A stretch of DNA of 64,000 nt from Sphingomonas sp. Leaf230 (GCF_001421745.1 NZ_LMKW01000008.1:311027-375026), one strand, 5' to 3'. Positions 1 through 9,027 are shown, numbered from the stretch's first letter. Numbers and translations are program-made. The notes: a model not told the origin generated them from the sequence alone.

Positions 1-121
1 TGATGGTCTCGGCGAGGTGCTGAAACAGAACGAGCAGCGCGGCGAACCCGCGCAGCATATCAAGCGTTTCGATCCGACCTGATCGGGGAAGACGCAAGCC
101 GTCGACGGGGATTTGCCCCAT
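1..121 (-). CDS. Acyltransferase family 3 (OafA/YrhL-like) protein, N-terminal fragment
   Basis: Only the first 40 codons lie inside the window; the gene continues past the left edge. It starts at an ATG whose first base is position 121. Residues 17-35 (RIETLDMLRGFAALLVLFQ) match the first membrane segment of integral-membrane acyltransferase 3 proteins, where an acidic residue and L-R-G precede a hydrophobic run ending in the His of the active site (QH here). Members transfer acyl groups to sugars or lipids at the inner membrane. Family is recognised from this short stretch only, so substrate and full length cannot be judged. Confidence 0.6.
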   Translation of the reverse strand, partial: MGQIPVDGLRLPRSGRIETLDMLRGFAALLVLFQHLAETI

Positions 122-453
122 GGCAAATACTGTCATTGACCCCCGCCTCCGAGACACTTGTACGCGACAAAGCTATTGTTGCGAACCTGATATTTTACAA
201 TGTCCACGCAACGGATTAATTAGTTAAGATTGCGCTACCATCTGTTTCATTTGGGGGTCTTTACGTACTTACAAGCCATCGCCGCTCGCGTAGTTCGCCT
301 GAACCGACTTACGTGCCGCGTCGATATCGTCATATTTTGGGAAGACTTGGTCGATCGCTGCAACGTTGGCGAGTTGCACAACGAAGTCGCTGGCCTCGCG
401 CTGGGAGCGCAGCGACGGGCCTGCCGCCCTGCGATGCCTTTGCGGCGCCTTGG
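122..453. other. Gene-poor interval with a possible decayed 3' coding remnant
   Basis: No complete gene is supported here. The part at 160-260 is AT-richer than its surroundings and probably contains the promoter of the leftward acyltransferase. On the minus strand, directly after the YaiI stop, an open frame runs from the YaiI 3' end to a TAA at 269-271; its last 40 or so residues look protein-like (for example DFVVQLANVAAIDQ), but no start codon or ribosome binding site was found. It may be the tail of a decayed gene. Confidence 0.3.
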
Positions 454-924
454 TTAGTTGCGCTTCAGCCGGACCAGCGCTGCATCTAGCGCGGAGAGGA
501 AGCTCGAGCGGTCGGTCTTAGAGAAGGGGGCTGGGCCGCCGATGATGTCGCCGCCCGCACGCAGGTCGGCCATGATCGCCCGCGTCGCGATGGCGCCACC
601 GATCGAACTGGTGGTGAAGGGCTTGCCGGTATTGGCGAGCACGGTCGCGCCCGCCTTCACGCAGCGATCGGCGAGCAGGATGTCTGCGGTGATCACCACC
701 GACTTCGCATCGGCCTGTTCGGCGATCCAGTCGTCGGCGGCGTCGAACCCGTCGCTGACCACGACGCGCGAGATCAGCGGGTGGACGGGGATGCGGAAAT
801 GGCTGTTGGCGACGATCGTCACGGGGACTTCGTGGCGCCATGCTACCTTGTAGATCTCGTCCTTTACCGGACACGCATCGGCGTCAACGAGAATTCGGAT
901 CGTGCTGGAAGATACGTTCGTCAT
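454..924 (-). CDS. YaiI/YqxD family protein (DUF188)
   Basis: The product of 156 residues belongs to the UPF0178/YaiI family, small cytoplasmic proteins with a PIN-like fold and no firmly established activity. The hallmark DADACP sits at residues 14-19, followed by the conserved core with ANS and the TADILLADRC stretch near the middle. An upstream in-frame ATG at 960 would add 12 residues that overlap a repeat unit and are not family-like, so the ATG at 924 is preferred. The length agrees with family members of about 150 residues. The gene stands alone between the acyltransferase start and a palindromic repeat. Identity is secure; function is not. Confidence 0.9.
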   Translation of the reverse strand: MTNVSSSTIRILVDADACPVKDEIYKVAWRHEVPVTIVANSHFRIPVHPLISRVVVSDGFDAADDWIAEQADAKSVVITADILLADRCVKAGATVLANTGKPFTTSSIGGAIATRAIMADLRAGGDIIGGPAPFSKTDRSSFLSALDAALVRLKRN

Positions 925-951
925 CGTACACATCCCAAACCGCCCCACCCG

Positions 952-1039
952 CTCCGTCATCCTGACGAAAGTCAGGATCCAGGATCAAGCAGGGCGGCGT
1001 TCGTTACTCTGGGTCCTGACTTTCGTCAGGATGACGGAG
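952..1039. repeat. Paired inverted palindromic repeat, family C
   Basis: Two arms of about 30 bp, beginning CTCCGTCATCCTGAC and ending with its complement, flank a short spacer, so the unit can fold into a long hairpin. A second copy of this family is at 4472-4557. It lies between the convergent-free ends of YaiI (start side) and the helicase stop, a typical place for REPIN-type elements. Confidence 0.8.
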
Positions 1040-1088
1040 TTCTTGCGGCCACGCGCCCTCCCCTATTGGGGAGGACGCGCCGAAGCCC

Positions 1089-2855
1089 TCAGCTCCGCTC
1101 GCGGTTGCCGCGGTACGGGGGCTTCCGCGCAGGAGCCGGACCGCCACGGGGGGCCGCACGGTGCAGCGTCGAGCGGGGACCGCTCGCATTGCTGCGACCA
1201 CCACCGCCATCATGCCGCGCACCGCTCTCGGGCGCACCCTGCATCGCCTCGATCGCGACGCCGCTCTCTTCTTCACCAGCCTGCGCCGTACGCTGGATCG
1301 CCGCCGAGAACCGCGACGCTACGGCGCGTGGGATCTCGAACGCGGTCTCGTTCGGCCCGATGCGGATCGCGCCGATCTCCGACTTGGTGATGTGCCCGCG
1401 ACGGCAGATCAACGGCAGGATCCAACGCGGATCGGCGTTCTGGCGACGACCGATGTCCATCCGGAACCAGACGGTATCCTCGAAGCCGGCGCGTGGGCCC
1501 TGCGAACGCTCGTCCTGCGTCGGCTGCTTGCTCTGGTCGATCAGATCCTCGGCCTGCGGCATCGTGGCGCGGTGCATGTGCACCAGCGCCGCGGCGATAT
1601 CCTCCGGCGTCTTCTCGGCCATCAGGCGGACGGCGAGCGCGCGATCCTCCTCCTCGACCTCGACCGGCTGCAACAGCATACCGATCAGGCGCTCGTGATC
1701 GTTCTTGCGGATGTCCTCCGCGGTCGGGGCGTTGACCCACTCCGCGTTGATCTTCGCGCCACGGAGCATCATCTCGACGCGACGGCGACGCGGGAACGGC
1801 ACGATCAGGACGGCGGTGCCCTTCTTGCCCGCACGACCGGTACGACCCGAGCGATGCTGGAGCGTCTCGGCATCGCGCGGCAGTTCGACGTGCACGACCA
1901 GCGACAGTGTTGGCAGATCGATACCGCGAGCCGCGACGTCGGTCGCGACGCAGACACGCGCACGACGGTCACGCAGAGCCTGAAGCGCGGCGTTACGCTC
2001 GTTCTGCGAATGCTCGCCCGACAGCGCCACGGCGGCAAAGCCACGCTCGACCAGGCTCGCGTGCAGATGACGCACGTTATCGCGAGTCGCGCAGAACAGC
2101 ATCGCCGTCTCCGCCTCGTGGAAGCGCAGCAGGTTGATCACCGCATGCTCGATCTCGGACGGCGAGACCGTGACGGCCTGGTACGAGATATCGCCATGAC
2201 CGCGATCCTCGCCGACGGTCGAAATCCGCAGCGCATCCTTCTGGTAGCGCTTGGCGAGCGCGACGATCGGCCGCGGCATCGTCGCCGAGAACAGCAACGT
2301 GCGACGTGCTTCAGGCGACGCGTCGAGGATCTGCTCGAGGTCCTCGCGGAAACCCATGTCGAGCATCTCGTCGGCTTCGTCGAGCACGGCGACCTTGAGG
2401 GCCGACAGGTCGAGCGCGCCACGCTCGAGGTGATCGCGCAGACGACCCGGCGTACCGACGACGATGTGCGCGCCGTGGGCGAGCGAACGACGCTCCTTCG
2501 AGGCGTCCATGCCGCCGACGCAGGTCGAGATGCGCGCACCGGCCTTGGCATAGAGCCACATCAGCTCGCGGCTGACCTGGAGCGCCAACTCGCGAGTCGG
2601 CGCGATGCAGAGCACGAGCGGCTTGTGCGGCGCGGGAAGGCGCTGAACGCCGTCCTCGCCGGCTTCACCGAGCAATTCGCCGGCCATCGCCAGGCCGAAC
2701 GCGACGGTCTTGCCCGAGCCGGTCTGCGCCGACACGACGAGATCGCGACCGATCGCATTGTCCTCGATCACATGAGCCTGGACGGGGGTGAGCGCGGTAT
2801 AGCCGCGCGCTTCGAGCGCCTCGGAGAGAAGCGACGGAATATTTGTAAAAGGCAT
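1089..2855 (-). CDS. DEAD-box ATP-dependent RNA helicase with DbpA-type RNA-binding domain
   Basis: The 588-residue cytoplasmic helicase would unwind structured RNA in ribosome assembly or RNA decay. Seen in order: Q motif (LTPVQ, 22-26), Walker A AQTGSGKT (43-50), the DEAD box (159-162), SAT (190-192), and HRSGRTGR of the second RecA lobe (334-341). Around residues 440-510 lies a DbpA-like RNA-binding domain (ILPLICRRG followed by KSEIGAIRI), and the tail is rich in Arg, Gly and Pro. The frame stays open 166 codons upstream, but that part is antisense to the neighbouring oxidoreductase and not helicase-like, so the ATG at 2855 (MPFTNI) is used. A DeaD/CsdA-like role is likely; paralogues cannot be separated here. 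Confidence 0.93.
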   Translation of the reverse strand: MPFTNIPSLLSEALEARGYTALTPVQAHVIEDNAIGRDLVVSAQTGSGKTVAFGLAMAGELLGEAGEDGVQRLPAPHKPLVLCIAPTRELALQVSRELMWLYAKAGARISTCVGGMDASKERRSLAHGAHIVVGTPGRLRDHLERGALDLSALKVAVLDEADEMLDMGFREDLEQILDASPEARRTLLFSATMPRPIVALAKRYQKDALRISTVGEDRGHGDISYQAVTVSPSEIEHAVINLLRFHEAETAMLFCATRDNVRHLHASLVERGFAAVALSGEHSQNERNAALQALRDRRARVCVATDVAARGIDLPTLSLVVHVELPRDAETLQHRSGRTGRAGKKGTAVLIVPFPRRRRVEMMLRGAKINAEWVNAPTAEDIRKNDHERLIGMLLQPVEVEEEDRALAVRLMAEKTPEDIAAALVHMHRATMPQAEDLIDQSKQPTQDERSQGPRAGFEDTVWFRMDIGRRQNADPRWILPLICRRGHITKSEIGAIRIGPNETAFEIPRAVASRFSAAIQRTAQAGEEESGVAIEAMQGAPESGARHDGGGGRSNASGPRSTLHRAAPRGGPAPARKPPYRGNRERS

Positions 2856-2911
2856 GTACGTCCTAATTGGTGGCCGGCTTACGCAACGGCAAGGCACTGG
2901 CGTGGTGGTCC

Positions 2912-4084
2912 CTACAGGACTTGACCCGCGGCCCACCCGCTCGCCCATGCCCATTGGAAGTTGTAGCCGCCGAGCCACCCTGTGACATCGACCGCTTCGC
3001 CGACTGCATACAGCATTGGTACGCGTTTGGCTTGCATTGTTTGCGATGACAGTTCCGCGGTGCTGATTCCGCCCGCGGTGACCTCGGCCTTGGCATAGCC
3101 TTCGGACCCGTTTGGCGTGAATTGCCAATGGCTTAGCGCGCGTTCGGCGTCCTGCAGCTTGCGGTCGGTGAGCGTGGAAATCTCGCTCGTCATGCCCAAT
3201 CGCTCGCTCAAAGTCTCCGCGAGTCGGTCCGGGAGCGTGCTGCCGAGCAGTTTCCGCAGAGTCGCGCGCGGCGTGGTACGCTTGGCGGCGGGGAGCCAGC
3301 CGGACTCGCGATCGGGGAGGAAATCGATGCCGACGGGCTGGCCGTTGCGCCAATAGGACGACACTTGCAGGATCGCCGGGCCGGACAGGCCGCGGTGCGT
3401 GAACAGCGCAGCTTCGCGAAACGCGGTCTTGCCGGCGGTGGCAACGACTTCGGCAGCGACGCCGGAGAGTTCGCGGAACAGCGTCTCGTCGCCGCCGAGC
3501 GTCAATGGGACGAGCGCGGGGCGGGGCTCGACGACCTTCAACCCGAACTGGCGCGCGAGATCATAGGCGAACCCGGTCGCGCCCATCTTGGGGATCGACG
3601 GGCCACCGGTTGCGATCACCAGCGCGGGGGCGGTGACGGTGCGGCCGTCGAGCGATACGCGATAGCGGCCGTCGGCGTGGTCGACTCCGGTGACCGCGCG
3701 GCCGAGCGACAGGTCGACGCGGCCCTTGTCGCATTCGTCGAGCAGCATCTCGACGATCTGGCGCGCGGAGCCGTCGCAGAACAGCTGGCCGAGCGTCTTC
3801 TCGTGCCAGGCGATGCCGTAGGATTCGACGAGCGCGAGGAAGTCCTGTGCGGTGTAGCGGCCGAGCGCGGACTTGGCGAAATGCGGGTTGGCGGAGATGT
3901 AGCGGTCGGCGGCGGTGTGGACGTTGGTGAAATTGCACCGCCCGCCGCCGGAGATCAGGATCTTCTTGCCGGCCTGGTCGGCGTGATCGACTAGGAGGAT
4001 CTTCCGCCCGCGCTGGCCGGCGACCGCGGCGCACATGAGGCCGGCTGCGCCTGCGCCGAGGATTATCGCGTCGTAGTCAGCCAA
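2912..4084 (-). CDS. BaiN/HI0933-family NAD(P)/FAD-dependent oxidoreductase
   Basis: The 390-residue flavoprotein has a Rossmann FAD-binding site GAGAAG at residues 10-15 and the family signature GGGRCNFTN near residue 50; the C-terminus contains the GGYNFQWAWASG flavin-closing stretch. Members are cytoplasmic oxidoreductases of mostly unknown substrate. No ATG precedes the FAD site sensibly. A TTG at 4084 lies six bases after GGAG and gives exactly the family length, whereas the upstream extension to 4318 is translated repeat DNA. The TTG start is therefore inferred. It is followed 56 bp later by the helicase start on the same strand. Confidence 0.88.
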   Translation of the reverse strand: MADYDAIILGAGAAGLMCAAVAGQRGRKILLVDHADQAGKKILISGGGRCNFTNVHTAADRYISANPHFAKSALGRYTAQDFLALVESYGIAWHEKTLGQLFCDGSARQIVEMLLDECDKGRVDLSLGRAVTGVDHADGRYRVSLDGRTVTAPALVIATGGPSIPKMGATGFAYDLARQFGLKVVEPRPALVPLTLGGDETLFRELSGVAAEVVATAGKTAFREAALFTHRGLSGPAILQVSSYWRNGQPVGIDFLPDRESGWLPAAKRTTPRATLRKLLGSTLPDRLAETLSERLGMTSEISTLTDRKLQDAERALSHWQFTPNGSEGYAKAEVTAGGISTAELSSQTMQAKRVPMLYAVGEAVDVTGWLGGYNFQWAWASGWAAGQVL

Positions 4085-4129
4085 GTATAGCTCCGTACGG
4101 CTTCGGTCAGCAGCCGCCAATTGAGAGTG

Positions 4130-4181
4130 TTTCCCCGCGAAGGCGGGGACCCAGACTGGGCTCCCGCCTTCGCGGGAGAAC
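4130..4181. repeat. Paired inverted palindromic repeat, family A, copy 1
   Basis: Fifty-two bases consist of a CCCCGCGAAGGCGGGG palindrome, a short spacer, and a CTCCCGCCTTCGCGGGAG palindrome in inverted order. The exact reverse complement of all 52 bases recurs at 12151-12202, and a looser copy is at 21361-21440. Confidence 0.9.
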
Positions 4182-4263
4182 AAGGGGTGGCCGCTGTAGC
4201 GTGTTCGGGCGGGGCCACATAGGTGGTGCCCCGCATAACTGTGGGCCACCCCAGCACACCAAT

Positions 4264-4368
4264 ACCACCCCGGCGAAGGCCGGGGCCCAATTGGAAAGGT
4301 TGGGGTAACGGTGCGCAACCTGCGTAACTATTGTCCCCCAATTGGGCCCCGGCCTTCGCCGGGGTGGT
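4264..4368. repeat. REPIN-like paired repeat, family B, copy 1 of 4
   Basis: Arms of about 31 bp (starting ACCACCCCGGCGAAGGCC, ending CAATTGG) face each other across a semi-conserved 45 bp centre. Other copies are at 11960-12065, 21452-21557 and 24634-24739, all 105-106 bp long. The fixed length suggests that the pair, not the single palindrome, is the unit that spreads. Confidence 0.92.
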
Positions 4369-4417
4369 GCCATATGGGCGGCAGGACTCTCCGAGAGCAT
4401 GGCGAGGATTGCTGCAG

Positions 4418-4557
4418 CCCCTCACCCAACCCTCTCCCCGGGGGAGAGGGCTCTGCCACGCCTGAGCCGCACTCCGTCATCCTGACGAAAGTCAGGATCC
4501 AGAGCCAGATACCATGCCGTCCGTGGCTCTGGATCCTGGATCAAGTCCAGGATGACG
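4418..4557. repeat. Family D half-unit followed by family C paired repeat
   Basis: Positions 4418-4450 hold a family D arm (CCCTCACCCAACCCTCTCCC plus its complement); 4472-4557 hold a second family C unit whose arms match those at 952-1039. Together with the family A and B units this fills the gap 4085-4576, in which no gene was found. Confidence 0.85.
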
Positions 4558-4576
4558 ACGGTTTGACGCGCCGTGA

Positions 4577-4759
4577 CTACCGCAGCTTGGCGATATTCAG
4601 CGAGTCCTCCTTCGCCCGAACCTTCACCGACTCCTCGCTCCGAGTCAGCGCCTTGGCGATCGCCTTCAGCGCCATCCCCTTCTTCGCGAGCGTATGCAGC
4701 TTCTGGATCTCGTCCTGCGTCCACGCCTGACGGTGCCGTTCGAATTTCGCTTCAGCCAT
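4577..4759 (-). CDS. Small SANT/Myb-like helix-turn-helix protein
   Basis: This 60-residue basic protein has the pattern W-T-x-x-E-I-x-x-L (residues 13-21), K-G-M-A-L-K-A-I-A and R-S-E-E-S-V, which resembles a SANT/Myb-like or sigma-region-4-like DNA-binding fold. Its ATG overlaps the TGA of the Gre-fold gene upstream by one base, so it is probably translationally coupled to it. It is the last gene of a minus-strand run from gnd. Similar short proteins are common hypothetical entries in sphingomonads. A DNA- or RNA-polymerase-associated role is an inference from the fold and the partner gene. Confidence 0.75.
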   Translation of the reverse strand: MAEAKFERHRQAWTQDEIQKLHTLAKKGMALKAIAKALTRSEESVKVRAKEDSLNIAKLR

Positions 4760-5226
4760 CAGCCGTCATCCTTGTCGATCGCCAGAACCTCGATAGCGTC
4801 CGCCTTGTCCGCAAACGCGACCGTCTCGCCAACCGCAGCCCCCATCAGCGCACGCGCCAGTGGTGCCGAGAACGCCAGCCGGTCCTCGCTAGGCTCAGCC
4901 TCGTCGCCACCGACGATCGCAATAACCCGCTCGCCCCCGTTCATCCGAACACGAACCCGCGAGCCGATCCCGACCTCGTCCTCTTCCGGCAAAGGCGCGA
5001 GTTCGGCGGTCGTCTGGCGCGTGTGCCAATAGCGCAGGTCGCGCAGCAGCAGCTTGCGCGCCTCCTCGTCCGTCTCCGCCGCAACCGCCGCCTCGATCTC
5101 GGTTACCCGCTCGCCGAGCAACCGCAGCCCTCGCGCCGTGACCAGATTGGGCCCCGGCGCGATCGGCTGTTCGAACTTGGGTTCGAGATGTTCCTCGTCA
5201 CTCTCGCGACGGAAGGCGACGCTCAT
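4759..5226 (-). CDS. GreA/GreB-family transcription elongation factor-like protein
   Basis: The product has 155 residues: a short N-terminal helical region (about 28-80) and a C-terminal FKBP-like Gre domain (about 85-150, with GSRVRV and GAAVGETVAF). Gre factors enter the RNA polymerase secondary channel and stimulate transcript cleavage. The canonical tip with S-E-N-A-x-Y and acidic catalytic residues is not visible; between the two helices there is only ETDEEARKLLLRDLRYW. The protein may thus bind polymerase without normal cleavage activity. It starts 4 bp after the HAD phosphatase stop and overlaps the next small gene, indicating an operon. Confidence 0.8.
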   Translation of the reverse strand: MSVAFRRESDEEHLEPKFEQPIAPGPNLVTARGLRLLGERVTEIEAAVAAETDEEARKLLLRDLRYWHTRQTTAELAPLPEEDEVGIGSRVRVRMNGGERVIAIVGGDEAEPSEDRLAFSAPLARALMGAAVGETVAFADKADAIEVLAIDKDDG

Positions 5227-5230
5227 GCCC

Positions 5231-5974
5231 TTACTTCAGGCACGCGACGATCCCGGCGATCGCCGCCAGCGTGCCGTCGACGTTCTTCACCTTCACGACG
5301 TCGAGCCCAAGCTGCTCCGCCGGATAATCATTCCCGCCCGGGAAGATCGCGTCGCCGATGAACATCATCTTGTCGAGCGCGATGCCGCTCGCCTCGTTGA
5401 GCTTCTTCAACCCGTAAGCCTTATCGACACCCTCACGCGTGATGTCGATCGAGGTCGCGCCGCCCATGTTGATCGACAGTCCCGGCAGGCGCTTCTGCAG
5501 ATCCGCCTGGATCACCTTGCGCTTGGCAAAATCCGGATCCCAGCTGTGCTTCGCGTCGATCGGTGCTTCCTGGCCGAGTGCCGAGAACGTGATCTGGCTG
5601 CCACGATCCTCGATCCGCTCACCCCAGGTCTTCTCGGGCACGAACCCGGTAGCTTCCAACGACTCGTCGAACGCTTGCAAGATCTTCTGCTTCTCGTCGT
5701 CCTCGAACAGCTCGGCATATACCGCGCGCCATTCGCCATCGAACCGGTACAGCTTGGTGCCGGTGGTCGGCATCAGCCACAGCTTGGTGCGATCGGCCCG
5801 CTCGGGCAGGCGCGAGGCGACCTGCTTTTCGAACTGCGGCCAGTCGCCGCCCGAGATCACCGCGACATGCGCGACGTCGAGCAGGTTCGCCAACGCCTCG
5901 CCCATCGGCTCCTGCAGGGGCTGCTTGCTCTCGGCCAGCGTTCCATCGAGGTCGAAGGCAACCAACTCTTTCAT
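5231..5974 (-). CDS. HAD-IIB hydrolase, phosphomannomutase-like
   Basis: The 247-residue protein has the HAD nucleophile motif DLDGT with Asp8 and Asp10, a cap domain of type IIB, and a late motif with GDAIFPGGNDYP that resembles eukaryotic-type phosphomannomutase and related sugar phosphatases. It probably acts on a phosphorylated sugar in the cytoplasm. Its ATG overlaps the stop of the upstream Cof-type HAD gene (ATGA), and the Gre-fold gene starts 4 bp downstream, so the three are co-transcribed. Whether it is a mutase or a phosphatase cannot be told from sequence. Confidence 0.85.
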   Translation of the reverse strand: MKELVAFDLDGTLAESKQPLQEPMGEALANLLDVAHVAVISGGDWPQFEKQVASRLPERADRTKLWLMPTTGTKLYRFDGEWRAVYAELFEDDEKQKILQAFDESLEATGFVPEKTWGERIEDRGSQITFSALGQEAPIDAKHSWDPDFAKRKVIQADLQKRLPGLSINMGGATSIDITREGVDKAYGLKKLNEASGIALDKMMFIGDAIFPGGNDYPAEQLGLDVVKVKNVDGTLAAIAGIVACLK

Positions 5975-6783
5975 GCGGAAACTCCAGTAAGGATAAACGT
6001 GTCGATCGCGTGGGCGACGCCGTCGGCATCGTTCGCGCTGGTAATCTCGTGCGCGACGTCGCGGACAGTCTGCGGTGCGTTGCCCATCGCGATCGCCAGC
6101 TTGGCGCGCTTGAGCATCGCGATGTCGTTGGCCTGATCGCCGATCGCCGCGGTCTGCGTCAAGCTGATGCCGAACGCGTCCGCCAGTTCCTCGATCCCAC
6201 TGCCCTTGTTGCCGGCGACGGGCGTGATGTCGAGATAATAGGTCTGAGACTGGACGATCGTCGCCTGCGTATCGAACTTGGCGGCGACCTTTGCGTGCAG
6301 GTCGCGCAACAGGTCTTCGTCATCGCTGACGAACGTGACCTTGTCGGCCTTGGCGAGCAGGTCGGTGAAGTCGGAGACGATCACCGGGTCCTGCGCGGAG
6401 GCCTTCTTCTCGCTGCCGACATGCCCGCCCTGATCGGTGCTGGCGTACCAGACATCGTCCGCGAAGAACCACGTATCGACCGGCGCGTCACCGATGATCT
6501 CCATCGCACCGCGAACGACATCGACGTCGATCATGTGGTGCTCGATCACGGTGCCGTCGCGCTTGAAGACGATCCCGCCGTTGAACGCGCCCATCGGCTC
6601 GTCGATGCCGAGCAATTCCGCGATCGGCATCATCCCCGACCGCGGCCGCGCGCTGATGATCGTGAAGCCGAGGCCAGCAGCCTTCAACCGCTTGACCGCA
6701 TCGACGGTCGCGGGCGTGACCTTTTTCTCATTGTCGACGAGCGTGCCGTCGACATCGGAGACCAGCAGCTTGATATCGCTCAT
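5971..6783 (-). CDS. Cof-type HAD-IIB family hydrolase
   Basis: This 270-residue protein has the motif DVDGT with nucleophile Asp10 and Asp12, and near the C-terminus the metal-binding AIGDQANDIAML. Cof-type hydrolases dephosphorylate sugar phosphates, pyridoxal phosphate and similar small molecules. The open frame extends 86 codons further upstream, but that overlaps gnd; the ATG at 6783 gives a normal Cof length and lies 8 bp after the gnd stop. Two HAD phosphatases in tandem downstream of gnd suggest disposal of phosphorylated sugar intermediates; this is inference from context. Confidence 0.88.
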   Translation of the reverse strand: MSDIKLLVSDVDGTLVDNEKKVTPATVDAVKRLKAAGLGFTIISARPRSGMMPIAELLGIDEPMGAFNGGIVFKRDGTVIEHHMIDVDVVRGAMEIIGDAPVDTWFFADDVWYASTDQGGHVGSEKKASAQDPVIVSDFTDLLAKADKVTFVSDDEDLLRDLHAKVAAKFDTQATIVQSQTYYLDITPVAGNKGSGIEELADAFGISLTQTAAIGDQANDIAMLKRAKLAIAMGNAPQTVRDVAHEITSANDADGVAHAIDTFILTGVSA

Positions 6784-6791
6784 GCCACCGC

Positions 6792-7775
6792 TCACTGGGG
6801 CATCTCGACATGCCCGCCAAAGCCATAGCGCATCGCCGACAACAGCTTGTCGCCGAACGTATGGTCCACGCGGCTGCGATAGCGCGCATACAGCGCCGCG
6901 CTCAGCACGTTGGCGGGCACCTTCTCCTCCATCGCCGCGTCGATCGTCCACTGGCCCTCGCCCGAGTCCGCGACGCTGCCGCTGAAGCCTTCGAGCGTGC
7001 CGTCCTTCGCCAGCGCGATCGCCGACAGGTCGAGCAGCCACGACGAGATCACGCTGCCGCGACGCCAGACTTCGGCGACGTCGGTCAGGTTGATATCGAA
7101 GCGCTCCTCCTCGACGACATGTTCGCCCGACTTGCCCTTGAGGATGTCGAAGCCCTCGGCATAGGCCTGCATCAGGCCGTATTCGATGCCGTTATGGACC
7201 ATCTTGACGAAGTGGCCGGCGCCCGAGGGGCCTGCGTGGATATAGCCCTTCTCGGCGCGCGGATCGGCCTGACCCTCGACGCGGCCCGGCGTGCGGACGA
7301 TCGTCCCCATGCCAGGTGCGAGCGTCTCGAAGATCGGATCGAGCAGGTCGACGGTTTCCTTGTCGCCGCCGATCATCATGCAATAACCGCGCTCCAGGCC
7401 CCACACGCCGCCCGACGTGCCGACGTCGACATAGTGGATGCCCTTCTCGGCCAGTTCCTTCGCGCGGCGGACGTCGTCCTTGTAGAAGCTGTTGCCGCCG
7501 TCGATGATGATGTCGCCCGAATTCGACTTCGCGGCGATCGCCTGGACGGTGCTCTCGGTCGGCTCGCCGGCCGGGACCATTACCCACCAGATCGCCGGGG
7601 TGTCGAGCTTGGCGTGCATGTCGTCGAGCGAGTCCGCGCCGATCGCACCGTCGGCGGCGAGCTTCTTCACGGCTTCGGCATCGCGGTCGAACGCGACGAC
7701 TTCGTGGCCGTTCTTCATCAACCGGCGCGCGATGTTGCCGCCCATCCGGCCGAGGCCGATCAGTCCGATCTTCAT
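6792..7775 (-). CDS. gnd: 6-phosphogluconate dehydrogenase, decarboxylating, short GntZ/YqeC type
   Basis: The enzyme oxidises and decarboxylates 6-phosphogluconate to ribulose 5-phosphate. The 327-residue length identifies the short bacterial class rather than the 470-residue dimeric class. Visible are the NAD(P) loop GLGRMGGN (near residue 8), the substrate region GGNSFYKD, and [11 protein letters not shown] with the catalytic Lys. The ATG at 7775 starts MKIGLIGLG; upstream codons to 7865 are translated repeat. It heads a run gnd-HAD-HAD-gre-HTH and follows tal across a repeat, so the pentose phosphate enzymes are clustered. Confidence 0.95.
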   Translation of the reverse strand: MKIGLIGLGRMGGNIARRLMKNGHEVVAFDRDAEAVKKLAADGAIGADSLDDMHAKLDTPAIWWVMVPAGEPTESTVQAIAAKSNSGDIIIDGGNSFYKDDVRRAKELAEKGIHYVDVGTSGGVWGLERGYCMMIGGDKETVDLLDPIFETLAPGMGTIVRTPGRVEGQADPRAEKGYIHAGPSGAGHFVKMVHNGIEYGLMQAYAEGFDILKGKSGEHVVEEERFDINLTDVAEVWRRGSVISSWLLDLSAIALAKDGTLEGFSGSVADSGEGQWTIDAAMEEKVPANVLSAALYARYRSRVDHTFGDKLLSAMRYGFGGHVEMPQ

Positions 7776-7792
7776 GGGGAATTCCTTGCTTA

Positions 7793-7892
7793 CCCCCTCT
7801 CCCCGCCGGGGAGAGGGTTGGGGTGAGGGGCAGTTGGGGAGGGCAGCGCTCGCGGCGCCCCTCACCCCGACCCTCTCCCCAACGGGGAGAGG
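7793..7892. repeat. Paired inverted repeat, family D, between tal and gnd
   Basis: Two arms containing CCCTCTCCCC and GGGGAGAGGG blocks with CCCTCACCCC flank a roughly 25 bp spacer. The element fills the 127 bp gap between gnd and tal and could act as a processing or attenuation hairpin between them. A single arm of this family occurs at 4418-4450. Confidence 0.85.
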
Positions 7893-7902
7893 GAGCAGAA
7901 GT

Positions 7903-9027
7903 TTACGCCGTCGCGGGCTGCTTCTTGGCGATCGAGCCGAGCAGGTCGTCGAACGCCTTGACGAACGAGGCGACGCCCTCCTCGACCAGCTTGCCGGTCA
8001 CGCCGTTCAGGTCGAGACCCAGCCGCTCGGCCTCCGCCAGCGTATGCTTGGCGCCCTCGACGTCCTGCGTGATCGTCTCCGCCGCGGTGCCGTGGTCGCG
8101 GAACGCATCCATCGTCTTCGGCGGCATCGTGTTGACGGTATCCTTGCCGATCAGCGTGTCGATGTAGAGCGTGTCGGGATAGCTCGGGTCCTTCACGCCG
8201 GTCGACGCCCACAGAAGGCGCTGCGGCTGCGCACCCTTGGCGGCGAGTGCCTGCCAACGATCCGACTTCAGGAAGTCGAGATACCATTGATATGCCATCT
8301 TCGCGTTGGCGATCGCGACCTTGCCGCGCACCGCCTTCAGCGCCTCGGCCTCGGCATCGCCCTTCTCGATACGCGCATCGATCTCCTTGTCGATCGACGA
8401 ATCGATCCGGCTGACGAAGAAGCTCGCGACGCTGGCGATCTTGTCGATCGGCTGCCCCTGCTTGACGCGCTCCTCGAGCCCCGCCGCATACGCCTCGGCA
8501 ACGCGAATGTACGCGTCCAGCGCAAACAGCAGCGTAACGTTGACGTTGATCCCGCTCGCGATCGTCGACGAGATCGCCGGCCCGCCCGCGAGCGTCCCCG
8601 GGATCTTGATCATCAGGTTCGGCCGGTCGACCATCCCCCACAGCTTCTTCGCCTCGGCGATCGTCGCATCGGTATCGTCCGAAATGTACGGCGACACTTC
8701 CAGGCTGACATAGCCGTCCTTCGCGTCGAGCTTGTCGTACACCGGCTTCAGCGTATCCGCCGCCGCCTTGATGTCCTGGATCGCCAGATGCTCGTAGCGG
8801 TCGATCGTCGCCGCGCCGGCATGCTGCTTGTCGTATTCGGCGAGCGTCGAGTCGTACGCATCGCCGTGCCCCATCGCCTTTTCGAAGATCGACGGGTTCG
8901 ACGTGACGCCCGTCAGGCCATCCTCGTCGACCAGCTTCTGGAGACCACCGGCCTCCAGGAACTTCCGGTCGACGAAATCGAGCCATACCGCCTGGCCAAA
9001 GCCTTCGAGATCGTTGAGCGCACCCAT
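7903..9027 (-). CDS. tal: Transaldolase
   Basis: Transaldolase moves a dihydroxyacetone unit between sedoheptulose 7-phosphate and glyceraldehyde 3-phosphate in the cytoplasm. The 374-residue product belongs to the longer TalB-type 2 class. NLMIKIPGT contains the Schiff-base Lys, and [10 protein letters not shown] near the N-terminus is a family signature. A GTG at 9030 directly precedes the ATG at 9027; the ATG is taken because its A overlaps the TGA of tkt, suggesting translational coupling. Confidence 0.96.
   Translation of the reverse strand: MGALNDLEGFGQAVWLDFVDRKFLEAGGLQKLVDEDGLTGVTSNPSIFEKAMGHGDAYDSTLAEYDKQHAGAATIDRYEHLAIQDIKAAADTLKPVYDKLDAKDGYVSLEVSPYISDDTDATIAEAKKLWGMVDRPNLMIKIPGTLAGGPAISSTIASGINVNVTLLFALDAYIRVAEAYAAGLEERVKQGQPIDKIASVASFFVSRIDSSIDKEIDARIEKGDAEAEALKAVRGKVAIANAKMAYQWYLDFLKSDRWQALAAKGAQPQRLLWASTGVKDPSYPDTLYIDTLIGKDTVNTMPPKTMDAFRDHGTAAETITQDVEGAKHTLAEAERLGLDLNGVTGKLVEEGVASFVKAFDDLLGSIAKKQPATA

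Noticed and set aside
230-457. 75-codon plus-strand frame between the acyltransferase and YaiI
   Set aside because: No ribosome binding site, biased composition, and it runs antisense to a more protein-like frame.
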